Below, piece after piece: positions 36,853 to 45,631 of a stretch of 64,000 nt of DNA (the stretch's first letter is position 1; each line of letters begins with the position of its first letter). Both the position numbers and the translations under genes were made by a program. This DNA is from Bacillus sp. IITD106 (GTDB taxonomy: Bacteria; Bacillota; Bacilli; Bacillales; Bacillaceae_C): contig NZ_JAIAZY010000016.1 in the NCBI RefSeq assembly GCF_019459225.1, positions 21,499-85,498 of the forward strand. The letters run 5' to 3'. The notes under the pieces were generated by a model. That model saw only the letters and a list, made by a program, of their open reading frames with translations, was not told the DNA's origin and did no database searches.

Positions 36853-38262
36853 TTAATTGAACCAACTTTTATATAGAGCTGATATGCCCTTCTCTATTTG
36901 ATTTATCGACATTCCTCCAAATCCTATTAAAAAGACAGGATGTTGAAAAGGATTGTTTTCTTTTCGATACCAAGTTTCTTTTAAGCTATACAGATGAATT
37001 CCTGCTTCCTTTGCCTTTATCATTAAAGCTTGCTCACTTTGATTTGTGATGACCTGCATGACAATGTGTAAACCTGTTTGCCCCTTGAGCACGATTGCTT
37101 TTTCATTAAAACTCGTTTTAATCGCTTGCATCGTCGCCTCGTATTTTTTCTTGTATATTTCTTTCATCCGGAATCGATGTTGTTCCCAGTGCCCATCCCG
37201 CATGAATCGTTCAAGTGTTTTTTGTTCAATTCTTGATGTCGTTTGCTGAAATTCTAATGGACTTTGCTGGTATTTAGAAAGCAAATGCTTGGGCAAAATG
37301 ATGTACCCTATATTAATGGCGGGGAGTAAGGTGCCGTGAAAGGTCCCCATATAAATAACCCGCTCGTGTTGATCAAGGTTTTGCAAAGATGGGATCAATT
37401 CGCCCGAGTATCGATACTCCGACAAATAATCGTCCTCAACGATATATGCATTGTTCTGGGTTGCCCATTTAAGTAAATGAATCCTCTTTTGAATCTTCAT
37501 AATGCTGCCAAACGGAAACTGAAAAGAAGGTGAAGTGAATACAAGACTTGCTCTTGAACCTTGCAAATCCTCTTTGTTCATCCCATCGTCCTCGATGACA
37601 ATGGGCGCAATTTTACATCCACAACTTTCAAAAATACGTGTTGCCAGTGAATAGCCAGGCTCTCCAACTGCAACTATCTTTCCACGTAGGCCAATTAAAT
37701 TACATATCATCCATAATAGAATTTGAGAATGGGAACCAATGATAATTTGCTCCTCAGAACAATGAACCCCTCTTGAATTCCTTACGTATGATGCTATTTC
37801 ACTTCTTAAGCCAAGTTCCCCTTGTGGATCTCCTGTATTAAAAATATGATTTGTTCCATAATTCAACACTTCGTTTGTTAGTCTTCTCCAAGTTGAAATC
37901 GGGAAATTTTCCACATCTACATGATCTAAATTGAAATCATATTCATACGTAGCCCCCATCTTTTTTTCAGCGGGAAATTCTTCTTTATCTCCTAGTTTGG
38001 TAAAATACCCCACATCAATCTCATTTACGTAATATCCACTTCTTGGCCTGCTTTCAATTAATCCTTCTATAACGAGGTGGTCATAAGCTGTTTCTAGTGT
38101 CATCTTGTTGACCTGCAATTGCTCTGACATTTTTCTAATAGACGGCAATGAGGTATTCGCCATTATATTCCCTTCCATAATTTCTTTTTTGATGCTCTTA
38201 TAAATTTGAACGTACAGAGGTTCCGATGAATCACGGTTTAATGTAATGAATAACTCATTCAT
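36853..38262 (-). CDS. MocR/GabR-family regulator lacking the PLP lysine
   Basis: The 469-residue fusion has a GntR winged helix (LYVQIYKSIKKEIMEGNI, LPSIRKMSEQLQVNKMTLET) and a class-I aminotransferase-like domain (GDPQGELGLRSEIASYV, VEDDYLSEYRY). In MocR proteins PLP is bound by the Lys of a GTFSK motif; here the site reads MGTFHGTLLPAINIGY, with Gly instead of Lys. The TPSHQFP motif is also changed (TSPSFQFPFG). It may therefore bind another ligand, bind PLP non-covalently, or act ligand-free. It overlaps the end of an MFS exporter gene by eight bases, so it probably controls that gene. Confidence 0.9.
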   Translation of the reverse strand: MNELFITLNRDSSEPLYVQIYKSIKKEIMEGNIMANTSLPSIRKMSEQLQVNKMTLETAYDHLVIEGLIESRPRSGYYVNEIDVGYFTKLGDKEEFPAEKKMGATYEYDFNLDHVDVENFPISTWRRLTNEVLNYGTNHIFNTGDPQGELGLRSEIASYVRNSRGVHCSEEQIIIGSHSQILLWMICNLIGLRGKIVAVGEPGYSLATRIFESCGCKIAPIVIEDDGMNKEDLQGSRASLVFTSPSFQFPFGSIMKIQKRIHLLKWATQNNAYIVEDDYLSEYRYSGELIPSLQNLDQHERVIYMGTFHGTLLPAINIGYIILPKHLLSKYQQSPLEFQQTTSRIEQKTLERFMRDGHWEQHRFRMKEIYKKKYEATMQAIKTSFNEKAIVLKGQTGLHIVMQVITNQSEQALMIKAKEAGIHLYSLKETWYRKENNPFQHPVFLIGFGGMSINQIEKGISALYKSWFN

Positions 38263-39478
38263 AATATTCTCCTACTCTTTCTTTTCGAATACGTACTAAT
38301 GAAATACTACAAATGACTAAGATTGAAAAAGCCATGATGATAAAACTAACGAAAATTCCCGTCCAATCAATCATAAATGCTGCCAAAAAGCTAGCTCCCG
38401 CTTCTCCGATAAACGCTATCGTAGATAATGCGCTGAACACTTTTCCCAGCTGCTCTTCTGGTGTATATGTTTGAATCATTAACACCATAGGCAGGTCGAT
38501 AAAAGCTTCCGCCACCCCAGTGAAAAAGGCGATAAAGGCTGCAATCAAAATGGTTGGTGAAAGACCCACACCCATTAAACCAAATCCCCAAAGAATGCAT
38601 CCTACCATGATGAAATACGGATAAGACGATTTCATTTTTATTTTTCCTAGTAAAATAGCTCCAATCGCATTTCCAGCTGCAAACAGTGTCAGGATTAATG
38701 AAAATCCTTTTGCTCCCTTTTGCCACTGTTGATCAGAAACGATAGGTAGTCCGAGACGCTCCATTCCAGTAAAAAACAACAGCACCAGACCAAATGCTAC
38801 AATGCATAGAAACATGATCTTTTTAGTCTGTAAAAAAGTGAACATCTCATTCAGTTCCTTTAGAACATGAATTTTCCCGGAGCTTTTAGCTTGTTCTACT
38901 TTTAACGATATCACAAACACGAGCGGGACAAACGATAAAATGAGAAAGAAAAAGAATATCGATTCCATTGAAAAAGATGCGATTAATATACCTCCGACCA
39001 CAGGGGCCAGTGACCTTGATAATTGCAAATTCAATTGAAAAATAGAATTTCCTTTGGGCCATAACGGCTCTGGCAGTGTAATCGATACAAGACTTCTAAT
39101 CGCAGGGCTATAAAAGCAGCGAAACGTAACGATTAAAAACGAAGCGATTGCTATATACCAAATGGATTCAATCTGAAAAATGTAAGATATAAGAATAGTA
39201 AACATAATGAACCCCGTTCCCACTTGGTTCCAAATAATAATTTTTTTCTTATTCCAGCTATCAGCATAAACCCCGCCGACAAGCCCAAACAATACATACG
39301 GAACGGCGCTGCTTTGAACGACAATGGCAGCCTGTAAGGTCGACTCTGACATTTTATACGCCAACCAATAAAGTACGACTTGAAATATAACGAACCCAAA
39401 TCCTGACACCATACTTAAAATTAATACAAATACATAATTTTTATACTTAAGCAGTTCTTTATAGCTTGTATCCTTCAT
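38255..39478 (-). CDS. MFS transporter (MacLM/enterobactin-exporter-like)
   Basis: The 407-residue protein has 12 membrane helices of the MFS_3 type (YKNYVFVLILSMVSGFGFVI, FGLVGGVYADSWNKKKIIIW, GVAEAFIDLPMVLMIQTYTP with EEQLGKVFSALSTIAF). It is probably a drug or siderophore exporter. It is the first gene of a two-gene operon with the MocR-like regulator. Confidence 0.88.
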   Translation of the reverse strand: MKDTSYKELLKYKNYVFVLILSMVSGFGFVIFQVVLYWLAYKMSESTLQAAIVVQSSAVPYVLFGLVGGVYADSWNKKKIIIWNQVGTGFIMFTILISYIFQIESIWYIAIASFLIVTFRCFYSPAIRSLVSITLPEPLWPKGNSIFQLNLQLSRSLAPVVGGILIASFSMESIFFFFLILSFVPLVFVISLKVEQAKSSGKIHVLKELNEMFTFLQTKKIMFLCIVAFGLVLLFFTGMERLGLPIVSDQQWQKGAKGFSLILTLFAAGNAIGAILLGKIKMKSSYPYFIMVGCILWGFGLMGVGLSPTILIAAFIAFFTGVAEAFIDLPMVLMIQTYTPEEQLGKVFSALSTIAFIGEAGASFLAAFMIDWTGIFVSFIIMAFSILVICSISLVRIRKERVGEYYE

Positions 39479-39689
39479 CTGAATCTTCCTCTCTTCATAT
39501 CTACTTTAAAGAAAGTTGGAAGAAAAGAAGCGGTTCACTTTATGAAAATTTTACCGGGTCAGATTTAAAAAAATTTTAAATTTCCTATTGATATTTTCAC
39601 TACATGTTGTTACTCTAAAAAAGAATTATTTTGGAAAGCTGCTATTCAATATTTAGAGTCTTTCCAAGCAGATAATGTTTTGACCACTT

Positions 39690-39823
39690 CTTTATGGAGT
39701 TGAGGCAACGGTGTGCCGGGTCAAATGCCGATTGGCGACTTTCGTTGCCTTATTGATTGAGTTAAAAGCTCAACTTTTATAAGTTGGTTACTTTACAACC
39801 AGTGCATATTGCACACAACTTGT
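39690..39823 (+). other. Structured leader segment upstream of polyamine genes
   Basis: Several complementary segments lie close together. GGCAACG/CGTTGCC (39703-39709 with 39742-39748) falls inside AGTTGAG/CTCAACT (39698-39704 region with 39769-39775). A compact three-way-junction-like unit follows: AAGTT/AACTT enclosing GGTT/AACC and GTGCA/TGCAC (39781-39821). No coding frame fits. It lies 280-410 bases upstream of the carboxyspermidine dehydrogenase gene. It does not match any riboswitch consensus that I know. Confidence 0.4.
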
Positions 39824-39909
39824 GAAACGGTCAATAAGAGTGGTAAAAGTAATTATTTGCTATATAGACTCTGATCTCATGATGAATATTGAATAGAAAA
39901 AAGCTCTCT

Positions 39910-39965
39910 ACCATAATGGATTTTTATGGAAGATGTATACGTATGGCTTTTGGTCATAGGTATCC
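39910..39965 (+). other. Two consecutive hairpins in the leader
   Basis: CCATAA/TTATGG (39911-39929) is followed by a longer hairpin ATAC-TATGGC/GTCATA-GTAT with a single G-G mismatch (39937-39964). Both lie directly before the intrinsic terminator at 39996, as would be expected for a sensor domain in an attenuated leader. Confidence 0.4.
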
Positions 39966-39995
39966 GTGTGCCTTTTTATATTTGATATTGTATCT

Positions 39996-40044
39996 AAAGC
40001 AAGTGTTGTGCGCGCTTATGCGTCATTTCACTTGCTTTTTTGTC
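39996..40044 (+). terminator. Intrinsic terminator inside the leader (attenuator candidate)
   Basis: The perfect 10-bp stem AAAGCAAGTG/CACTTGCTTT, with a 23-base loop, is followed by TTTTGTCG. It points toward the carboxyspermidine dehydrogenase gene and ends 57 bases before its ATG. No plus-strand gene lies upstream for over 600 bases, so it must end either a leader transcript or a small RNA. Confidence 0.7.
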
Positions 40045-40101
40045 GTTTCGCAACTGTAGTCTTAGTACCACCAAATCTATCTAGTAAGGGAGAGGAACAG
40101 A

Positions 40102-41340
40102 ATGGGAAAAGCACTTATTATCGGTTGTGGTGGAGTGGCATCCGTTGCTATTCACAAATGTGTTCAAAACAGTGAGGTATTTGAAGAAATTTGTATCGCA
40201 AGTCGTACAAAGTCAAAATGTGATGCTTTAAAAGCGAAACTAGATGGCGGCAAAACAAAAATTACAACAGCACAAGTTGATGCAGATAATGTAGATGAAT
40301 TAATCGCATTAATCGAAGAAGTAAAACCAGATATCGTTATGAACTTGGCGTTGCCATATCAAGATTTAACGATCATGGATGCTTGTCTTGCAACAAAAAC
40401 ACATTATATGGATACAGCCAACTATGAGCCGGAAGATACGGCAAAATTTGAATATAAATGGCAATGGGAATATCGCGAGCGCTTTGAAAAAGCTGGAATT
40501 ACAGCTCTTTTAGGAAGCGGCTTCGACCCAGGTGTAACAGGAGTATTCTCAGCTTATGCCCTTAAACATCATTTCGATGAAATTGAATATATCGACATTC
40601 TAGACTGCAATGCCGGTGACCATGGCTATCCTTTTGCAACAAACTTCAATCCTGAAATCAATATTCGTGAGGTTTCGGCAAACGGGAGATATTGGGAAAA
40701 TGGCGAATGGATTGAAACGAAGCCAATGGAAATCAAGCGTGTGTATAACTTCCCTGAAATTGGCGAAAAAGACATGTACTTGCTATACCACGAAGAGCTT
40801 GAATCTCTTGCTGTCAACATTCCCGGGATCAAGCGCATCCGTTTCTTCATGACTTTTGGTCAAAGCTATCTAACACACTTAAAATGTCTTGAAAACGTCG
40901 GCATGACTTCAATCGAGCCAATTGAATTTGAAGGAAAACAAATTATTCCGCTACAATTCTTGAAAGCTGTATTGCCTGATCCAGCTTCCCTTGGACCACG
41001 CACAAAAGGTAAAACAAACATCGGCTGTATTTTTAGAGGTAAAAAAGACGGTAAAGAAAAAACATATTACGTATACAATGTTTGTGACCATGAAGAATGT
41101 TACAAGGAAGTAGGTTCTCAAGCAGTTTCCTACACCACAGGCGTTCCCGCTATGATTGGCGCCATGATGGTGATGACTGGAAAATGGAATAAACCTGGTG
41201 TATACAATATCGAAGAATTCGATCCAGATCCATTCATGGAAGCACTAAATGTTTGGGGACTTCCATGGAAAGAGGACTTTAATCCAGAGCTAGTAGACAA
41301 TGAGCCTATTAAAGAAAAAGAATTGGAGCTCGTCAGGTAA
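40102..41340 (+). CDS. Carboxynorspermidine/carboxyspermidine dehydrogenase
   Basis: The 412-residue saccharopine-dehydrogenase-like enzyme (CASDH/CANSDH) has a Rossmann start ALIIGCGGVASVAIHKC, DIVMNLALPYQDLTIMDACL, THYMDTANYEPED and LLGSGFDPGVTGVFSAYALK, all typical of this group. It condenses aspartate semialdehyde with putrescine or diaminopropane and reduces the product with NADPH. It overlaps operationally with the decarboxylase gene, whose ATG follows one base after this stop. The start ATG 40102 follows GGGAGAGG. A putative attenuator lies just upstream. Confidence 0.94.
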   Translation: MGKALIIGCGGVASVAIHKCVQNSEVFEEICIASRTKSKCDALKAKLDGGKTKITTAQVDADNVDELIALIEEVKPDIVMNLALPYQDLTIMDACLATKTHYMDTANYEPEDTAKFEYKWQWEYRERFEKAGITALLGSGFDPGVTGVFSAYALKHHFDEIEYIDILDCNAGDHGYPFATNFNPEINIREVSANGRYWENGEWIETKPMEIKRVYNFPEIGEKDMYLLYHEELESLAVNIPGIKRIRFFMTFGQSYLTHLKCLENVGMTSIEPIEFEGKQIIPLQFLKAVLPDPASLGPRTKGKTNIGCIFRGKKDGKEKTYYVYNVCDHEECYKEVGSQAVSYTTGVPAMIGAMMVMTGKWNKPGVYNIEEFDPDPFMEALNVWGLPWKEDFNPELVDNEPIKEKELELVR

Positions 41341-41341
41341 G

Positions 41342-42469
41342 ATGCGCTTTGAGGAATTACCAACACCTTGCTATATAGTCGATGAAGATTTACTTGAAAA
41401 AAATCTAAAAATCTTAAACGGTGTCAGAGAACGAACAGGATGCAAGATTATTTTGGCTCAAAAAGCATTTTCAATGTTTAAACTGTATCCGTTGATTGGA
41501 AAGTATTTAGATGGGGCGACTGCAAGCGGCTTGTACGAAGCACGATTAGGCTACGAAGAAATGGGAAAAGAAAATCACGTCTTTTCCCCTGCCTATCGTG
41601 AGGATGAAATAGATGAAATTGTAGAAATCTGTGACCATATTATCTTTAACTCCTTTTCACAAGTTGAAAAATTTAAAGATAAAGTTCTCAAAGCCGGAAA
41701 AAAAGTGGGATTGCGCATTAATCCTGAATGCTCTACACAGGTCGGGCATGCCATTTACGATCCATGTGCACCTGGGTCAAGATTCGGTGTTAAACAAGAG
41801 CATTTTCGTCCCGATTTGCTTGAAGGTGTTTCAGGCCTGCATTTCCACACACTTTGCCAACAAAACTCTGACGATTTGGAAACAACGTTGAACGCGGTGG
41901 AAGAAAAGTTTGGACCATGGCTATCCCAAATGGAATGGATCAACTTCGGCGGCGGCCACCATATTACGAGAGAAGATTACGATATTCCTTTGTTAGAAGT
42001 ATGCATCAAGAGAATGCAAGAAAAATATGGCTTGGAAGTCTATCTCGAACCGGGTGAGGCGGTTGCGCTTAATGCAGGATTTCTTGTAACAACGGTCCTT
42101 GATACGCTTGAAAACGGTGTTGAAATTGCCATCCTTGATACATCGGCAACATGCCATATGCCGGACGTATTGGAGATGCCATATCGCCCTCCACTTCAAG
42201 GATCAGGAGAAGCCGGAAAAAAACCATACACGTATCGACTTGGCGGACAAACTTGCCTAGCAGGCGATATCATCGGAGACTACTCGTTTGATCACCCACT
42301 AAATAGTGGAGACCGCCTCGTTTTCGAAGACATGGCCATCTATTCCATGGTGAAAAACTCTACTTTTAACGGCATGGCACTACCTGCCATCATAGTGAAG
42401 GATAAAAGTGGAGATTACGAGGTTGTACATGAATTTGGCTATCAGGATTTTAAGATGAGGTTGGCTTAG
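41342..42469 (+). CDS. nspC: Carboxynorspermidine/carboxyspermidine decarboxylase
   Basis: The 375-residue PLP enzyme is of the alanine-racemase-fold decarboxylase family. It has the PLP lysine in IILAQKAFSM (about residue 41), SGLHFHTLCQQ, the glycine-rich phosphate loop INFGGGHHITR, YLEPGEAVAL and the cross-subunit Cys/Asp region TSATCHMPDVLE. It removes the carboxyl group to give spermidine or norspermidine. ATG 41342 matches the family start (MRFEELPTPCYIVDE). The 14-residue upstream extension seen in that frame runs over the end of the previous gene. Confidence 0.94.
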   Translation: MRFEELPTPCYIVDEDLLEKNLKILNGVRERTGCKIILAQKAFSMFKLYPLIGKYLDGATASGLYEARLGYEEMGKENHVFSPAYREDEIDEIVEICDHIIFNSFSQVEKFKDKVLKAGKKVGLRINPECSTQVGHAIYDPCAPGSRFGVKQEHFRPDLLEGVSGLHFHTLCQQNSDDLETTLNAVEEKFGPWLSQMEWINFGGGHHITREDYDIPLLEVCIKRMQEKYGLEVYLEPGEAVALNAGFLVTTVLDTLENGVEIAILDTSATCHMPDVLEMPYRPPLQGSGEAGKKPYTYRLGGQTCLAGDIIGDYSFDHPLNSGDRLVFEDMAIYSMVKNSTFNGMALPAIIVKDKSGDYEVVHEFGYQDFKMRLA

Positions 42470-42480
42470 TAGGAGATAGA

Positions 42481-42518
42481 ATAACCAGGTTCCGGATTGA
42501 GGAATCTGGTTATTTTAC
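42481..42518 (+). terminator. Intrinsic terminator after nspC
   Basis: ATAACCAG-TTCC/GGAA-CTGGTTAT is followed by TTTTAC, 11 bases after the stop codon. Confidence 0.85.
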
Positions 42519-42540
42519 ATTTTTTATAGTCTTTGCTTTA

Positions 42541-42631
42541 TTTTGGACATAAGCCCCTTCGTTTTTTTTAGGTTTGTCCAATATCTTCTTCTTTTTGGAC
42601 ATAAGTCCCTTCGTCCTTCTGATGTTTGTCC
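42541..42631. repeat. Two tandem copies of a 52-bp hairpin-forming repeat
   Basis: Two copies begin TTTTGGACATAAG at 42541 and 42593, share CCCTTCGT, and end with GTTTGTCC. Within each copy GGACA near the start can pair with TGTCC near the end. The copies differ mainly in the middle (T run versus CCTTCTGAT). The segment is intergenic and non-coding. Confidence 0.7.
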
Positions 42632-42703
42632 CCAATACCCACTTTATTTACAATCCAGTCAGTCTATTTAAAGATTGTAACTCTCGTTATTGCTGCATGT
42701 ATA

Positions 42704-43567
42704 TTAATCTATTAAAAATTCATTCACTAAATCATTTACAATCTCTTTCTGTTCCGCAGGCAGACAATGAGAACAATTGGGAATCGACTTTGCTTTTATG
42801 TTTGGAAAACTGTCTGCATACTCAACAGCTTTTTTTGTAGATGAATAGACAACTTCTTGCTCCCCAATTAATACGAGCGTCTCTGGTTTTAAACTTTCTA
42901 ATTCGTGACTTGCAAATACTTTCGGCACTACACGCAATTGAATTTTCCCATATTTATAGCCTTTGTAAAATTGTTGATAGAGGATTTCATCTGGCGCATT
43001 GTGTTTAGCAAACATCCATTTATACAAAATTCGAATGAAAAAAGTATTTTTCACTGTCATAGCCGGAAATAGTTTAAAAGGAAATTTCCAGTTTAGACTG
43101 GCAAAACTCATAACAGGAGCAAGCAAAACCAACTTTTTTACACGATTGGAATTCAAGCTGAATTGTAAAGAAATCCAGCCTCCCATTGAGTGGCCAACTA
43201 GAAAAATATCATCAAGATTTAAAGCATCCAGCACTTCATTTAGCCAAATATTAATATCTTCAGGAGAAGAGATTGGCTTTATACATTCACTTTTCCCAAA
43301 ATCTCCTATTATATCAATCGCAAATACTCTAAAATGTTGACTCCACTCAGGTGCATTCGAAGACCACATCGTAGAGCTTACGGTCATTCCGTGAAGCAAT
43401 ACTAGTGGCGGGGCGTCTTCTGGTCCACACATGATGATATGCGTTTTTCCGAATGATGTTTCAATATACATACTTTCTGTTTCCACATTCCACTGTTTAA
43501 GGGCGAAATCGTAGCTCTCATAATAGGATTGGTTTTTCTCTTCATCATTAAATACTAAATAGGACAT
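42704..43567 (-). CDS. Alpha/beta hydrolase
   Basis: The 287-residue alpha/beta-hydrolase-fold protein has the oxyanion motif LVLLHGMTVSSTMW, the nucleophile elbow VGHSMGGW (Ser around residue 134) and the catalytic His in IPNCSHCLPAEQ. In the usual acid position (LVLIGEQEVVY) there is Glu rather than Asp, which occurs in some members. The substrate is unknown. It is a stand-alone gene whose convergent neighbour is the polyamine operon. Confidence 0.88.
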   Translation of the reverse strand: MSYLVFNDEEKNQSYYESYDFALKQWNVETESMYIETSFGKTHIIMCGPEDAPPLVLLHGMTVSSTMWSSNAPEWSQHFRVFAIDIIGDFGKSECIKPISSPEDINIWLNEVLDALNLDDIFLVGHSMGGWISLQFSLNSNRVKKLVLLAPVMSFASLNWKFPFKLFPAMTVKNTFFIRILYKWMFAKHNAPDEILYQQFYKGYKYGKIQLRVVPKVFASHELESLKPETLVLIGEQEVVYSSTKKAVEYADSFPNIKAKSIPNCSHCLPAEQKEIVNDLVNEFLID

Positions 43568-43764
43568 ATTTCACCGCATTTCCTTATGTTTGATTAACTT
43601 AAATAGGTTATTGAATAAAAATGTCTAGTATGACAAATTTCTTATAAGCCACAAATTCCTGATCCGTTTGAAAACATTCCCTCCACTCCGCTAGCCTAAA
43701 TGATTTATTATTATAACAAAAGATTGGTTTAATGATTGGGAAAAAAGTGATTAAAAGCCCCAAT

Positions 43765-43802
43765 AAAAAAGTGACACTTCGAAATTCGAAATGCCACTTT
43801 TT
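43765..43802. terminator. Terminator after nadA
   Basis: AAAAAAGTGaCA/TGcCACTTTTTT with an inner TTCGAA/TTCGAA pairing, so it works in either direction. It lies ten bases after the nadA stop. Confidence 0.8.
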
Positions 43803-43811
43803 TATTTTAGA

Positions 43812-44771
43812 TCAACCAATCGAAATCATCCGCTCAATAGCAAGTTTCGCCTGTTCCGCTGTTTCCTCAGGAACCGTGATCACATGCTTATTTTCTTTTA
43901 AAGCGGCTAATACTTTTTCTAGCGTGATCATTTTCATAAAAGGACAAACGGCTGCACGGTTGGCAGGGATGAATCGTTTTTCAGGATTTTGTTTTTGCAT
44001 CTGGTGAATGATTCCTACTTCTGTTGCGACAATGAATTCATTTGCCTGAGATTGTTTAGAATGTTTGAGCATATTGCCTGTTGATAGAATATGAGTTTTG
44101 TTTTTTGGCAAAATCCCCTCAGACATTAAATACATACTAGAAGTGGAACAGCCACATTCAGGATGGACAAGCAATTCAGCTTCAGGGTGCTGTGTAAGAA
44201 CGTCGTCTACATGCTCCGGAGCGATTCCTGCGTGAACGTGACATTCTCCCATCCAAATGTGCATGTTTTCACGTCCTGTTTCACGCTGAACGAATGATCC
44301 AAGGAACATATCCGGTAAGAATAGAATCTCTTGATCTTCGGGAATAGAGCGGACAATGTCAACAGCATTGGAAGACGTACAGCAATAATCGCTTAGCGCC
44401 TTCACTTCAGCGGTTGTATTCACATACGCAACAACAACAGCTTCAGGATGCTCAGCTTTCCAAGCCCGAAGTTGGTCTGCTGTGATAGAATCGGCTAACG
44501 AACAACCTGCCTCAAGATCTGGAAGGAGAACGGTTTTTTCAGGGTTTAACATTGCAGCTGTTTCTGCCATAAAATGAACACCACAGAATACGATTGTCTC
44601 CGCCGTGGTTTCCGCCGCAGCACGTGCTAACGCAAGCGAATCCCCTAATACATCGGCAATATCTTGAATTTCTGGAAGTTCATAATTGTGTGCAAGTAAA
44701 ATCGCATTCCGTTTTTTCTTCCATTCTTGAATTTCTTCAACAATACCGCTTTTTGTTTCAGTCATTGTCAT
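43812..44771 (-). CDS. nadA: Quinolinate synthase A
   Basis: The 319-residue short-type NadA carries the three [4Fe-4S] cysteines: VFCGVHFMAETA (about residue 82), HPECGCSTSS (about 200) and AAVCPFMKMI (about 278). The substrate-binding segments NAILLAHNYELPEIQDIAD and AYVNTTAEVKALSDYCCTSS are present. It joins iminoaspartate and dihydroxyacetone phosphate to quinolinate. Its ATG overlaps the nadC stop by four bases. It is the last gene of the nadBCA operon. Confidence 0.95.
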   Translation of the reverse strand: MTMTETKSGIVEEIQEWKKKRNAILLAHNYELPEIQDIADVLGDSLALARAAAETTAETIVFCGVHFMAETAAMLNPEKTVLLPDLEAGCSLADSITADQLRAWKAEHPEAVVVAYVNTTAEVKALSDYCCTSSNAVDIVRSIPEDQEILFLPDMFLGSFVQRETGRENMHIWMGECHVHAGIAPEHVDDVLTQHPEAELLVHPECGCSTSSMYLMSEGILPKNKTHILSTGNMLKHSKQSQANEFIVATEVGIIHQMQKQNPEKRFIPANRAAVCPFMKMITLEKVLAALKENKHVITVPEETAEQAKLAIERMISIG

Positions 44772-45631
44772 TTTGAAACTTCCTCCCTAGTGTTATTTTT
44801 TACGGCAACTTTGACACTTATATCAAGCGCTTTGAACGAATGGGTTAAAAATCCAAGTGAAATATAATGAACACCCGAGTCGCGATAGGAAGCCACATTG
44901 TTTAAAGTGATCCCGCCCGACGCTTCAGTAATAATGTGCTTCGGCACTAACGTAATCAATTCCTTGATTTCATCAGGAGTCCGATTATCAAACATTATGA
45001 TATCTGCACCGGCTTCAACTGCTTCGATTACTTGCTCTTTTGATTCTGTCTCCACTTCGATTTTGACCATATGCCCTGCTTTCTCTCTCACCAATTCCAC
45101 CGCACGTGTGATTGAGCCTGCAAAAGAGATATGATTATCTTTAATCATGACCCCGTCGTAAAGACCGAGACGATGATTGTACCCCCCGCCACAACGAACA
45201 GCATATTTTTCAAGCATTCTGAGTCCCGGTGTCGTCTTCCTCGTATCACAGATCCTTGTAAAAGAGCTATCCAGTATATCCACCGCTTTCCGGGTTAACG
45301 TCGCAATTCCACTCATCCGCTGAACAAGATTAAGAACAACTCTTTCTCCTTTTAAAAGATCGGAAACTTTTCCCGATACTATAGCCAGTCGCTGCCCTAT
45401 TTCAATTGGGTCTCCGTCTTTAACGAATAACTGGATATTAACTTGAGGATTTAAAACGTGAAAACCTGTTTTGATGATGTCTTCTCCGCAAAAAATCCCC
45501 TTATCTTTCGCTAAAAATACGATTTCCCCTTTTGGATTATCTGCAAAAATTAAATCAGTTGTAACATCCCGCTCCCCAATATCTTCAATAAAAAATTGCT
45601 CAATTAACGTGCGTAGCTTCACCTTGTTCAT
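44768..45631 (-). CDS. nadC: Nicotinate-nucleotide pyrophosphorylase (carboxylating)
   Basis: The 287-residue enzyme converts quinolinate and PRPP to nicotinate mononucleotide. It starts MNKVKLRTLIEQFFIEDIG like B. subtilis NadC and has RMSGIATLTR, the RCDTRKTTPGLR-like ICDTRKTTPGLRMLEKYAVR, GGGYNHRLGLYDGVMIKDNH and EVETESKEQVIEAVEAGADI. The start at 45631 lies inside the end of nadB (32-base overlap); an in-frame ATG at 45727 would add a sequence absent from the family. Confidence 0.95.
   Translation of the reverse strand: MNKVKLRTLIEQFFIEDIGERDVTTDLIFADNPKGEIVFLAKDKGIFCGEDIIKTGFHVLNPQVNIQLFVKDGDPIEIGQRLAIVSGKVSDLLKGERVVLNLVQRMSGIATLTRKAVDILDSSFTRICDTRKTTPGLRMLEKYAVRCGGGYNHRLGLYDGVMIKDNHISFAGSITRAVELVREKAGHMVKIEVETESKEQVIEAVEAGADIIMFDNRTPDEIKELITLVPKHIITEASGGITLNNVASYRDSGVHYISLGFLTHSFKALDISVKVAVKNNTREEVSK

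Noticed and set aside
39690..39823. Possible match to SAM, T-box, cobalamin, lysine, ykkC or fluoride riboswitches
   Set aside because: I compared the segment with the consensus cores I know; the conserved motifs of these classes are not present, so I left it unnamed.
42541..42631. CRISPR-like repeat
   Set aside because: Only two adjacent copies of a 52-bp unit with no unique spacers and no cas genes in the window.
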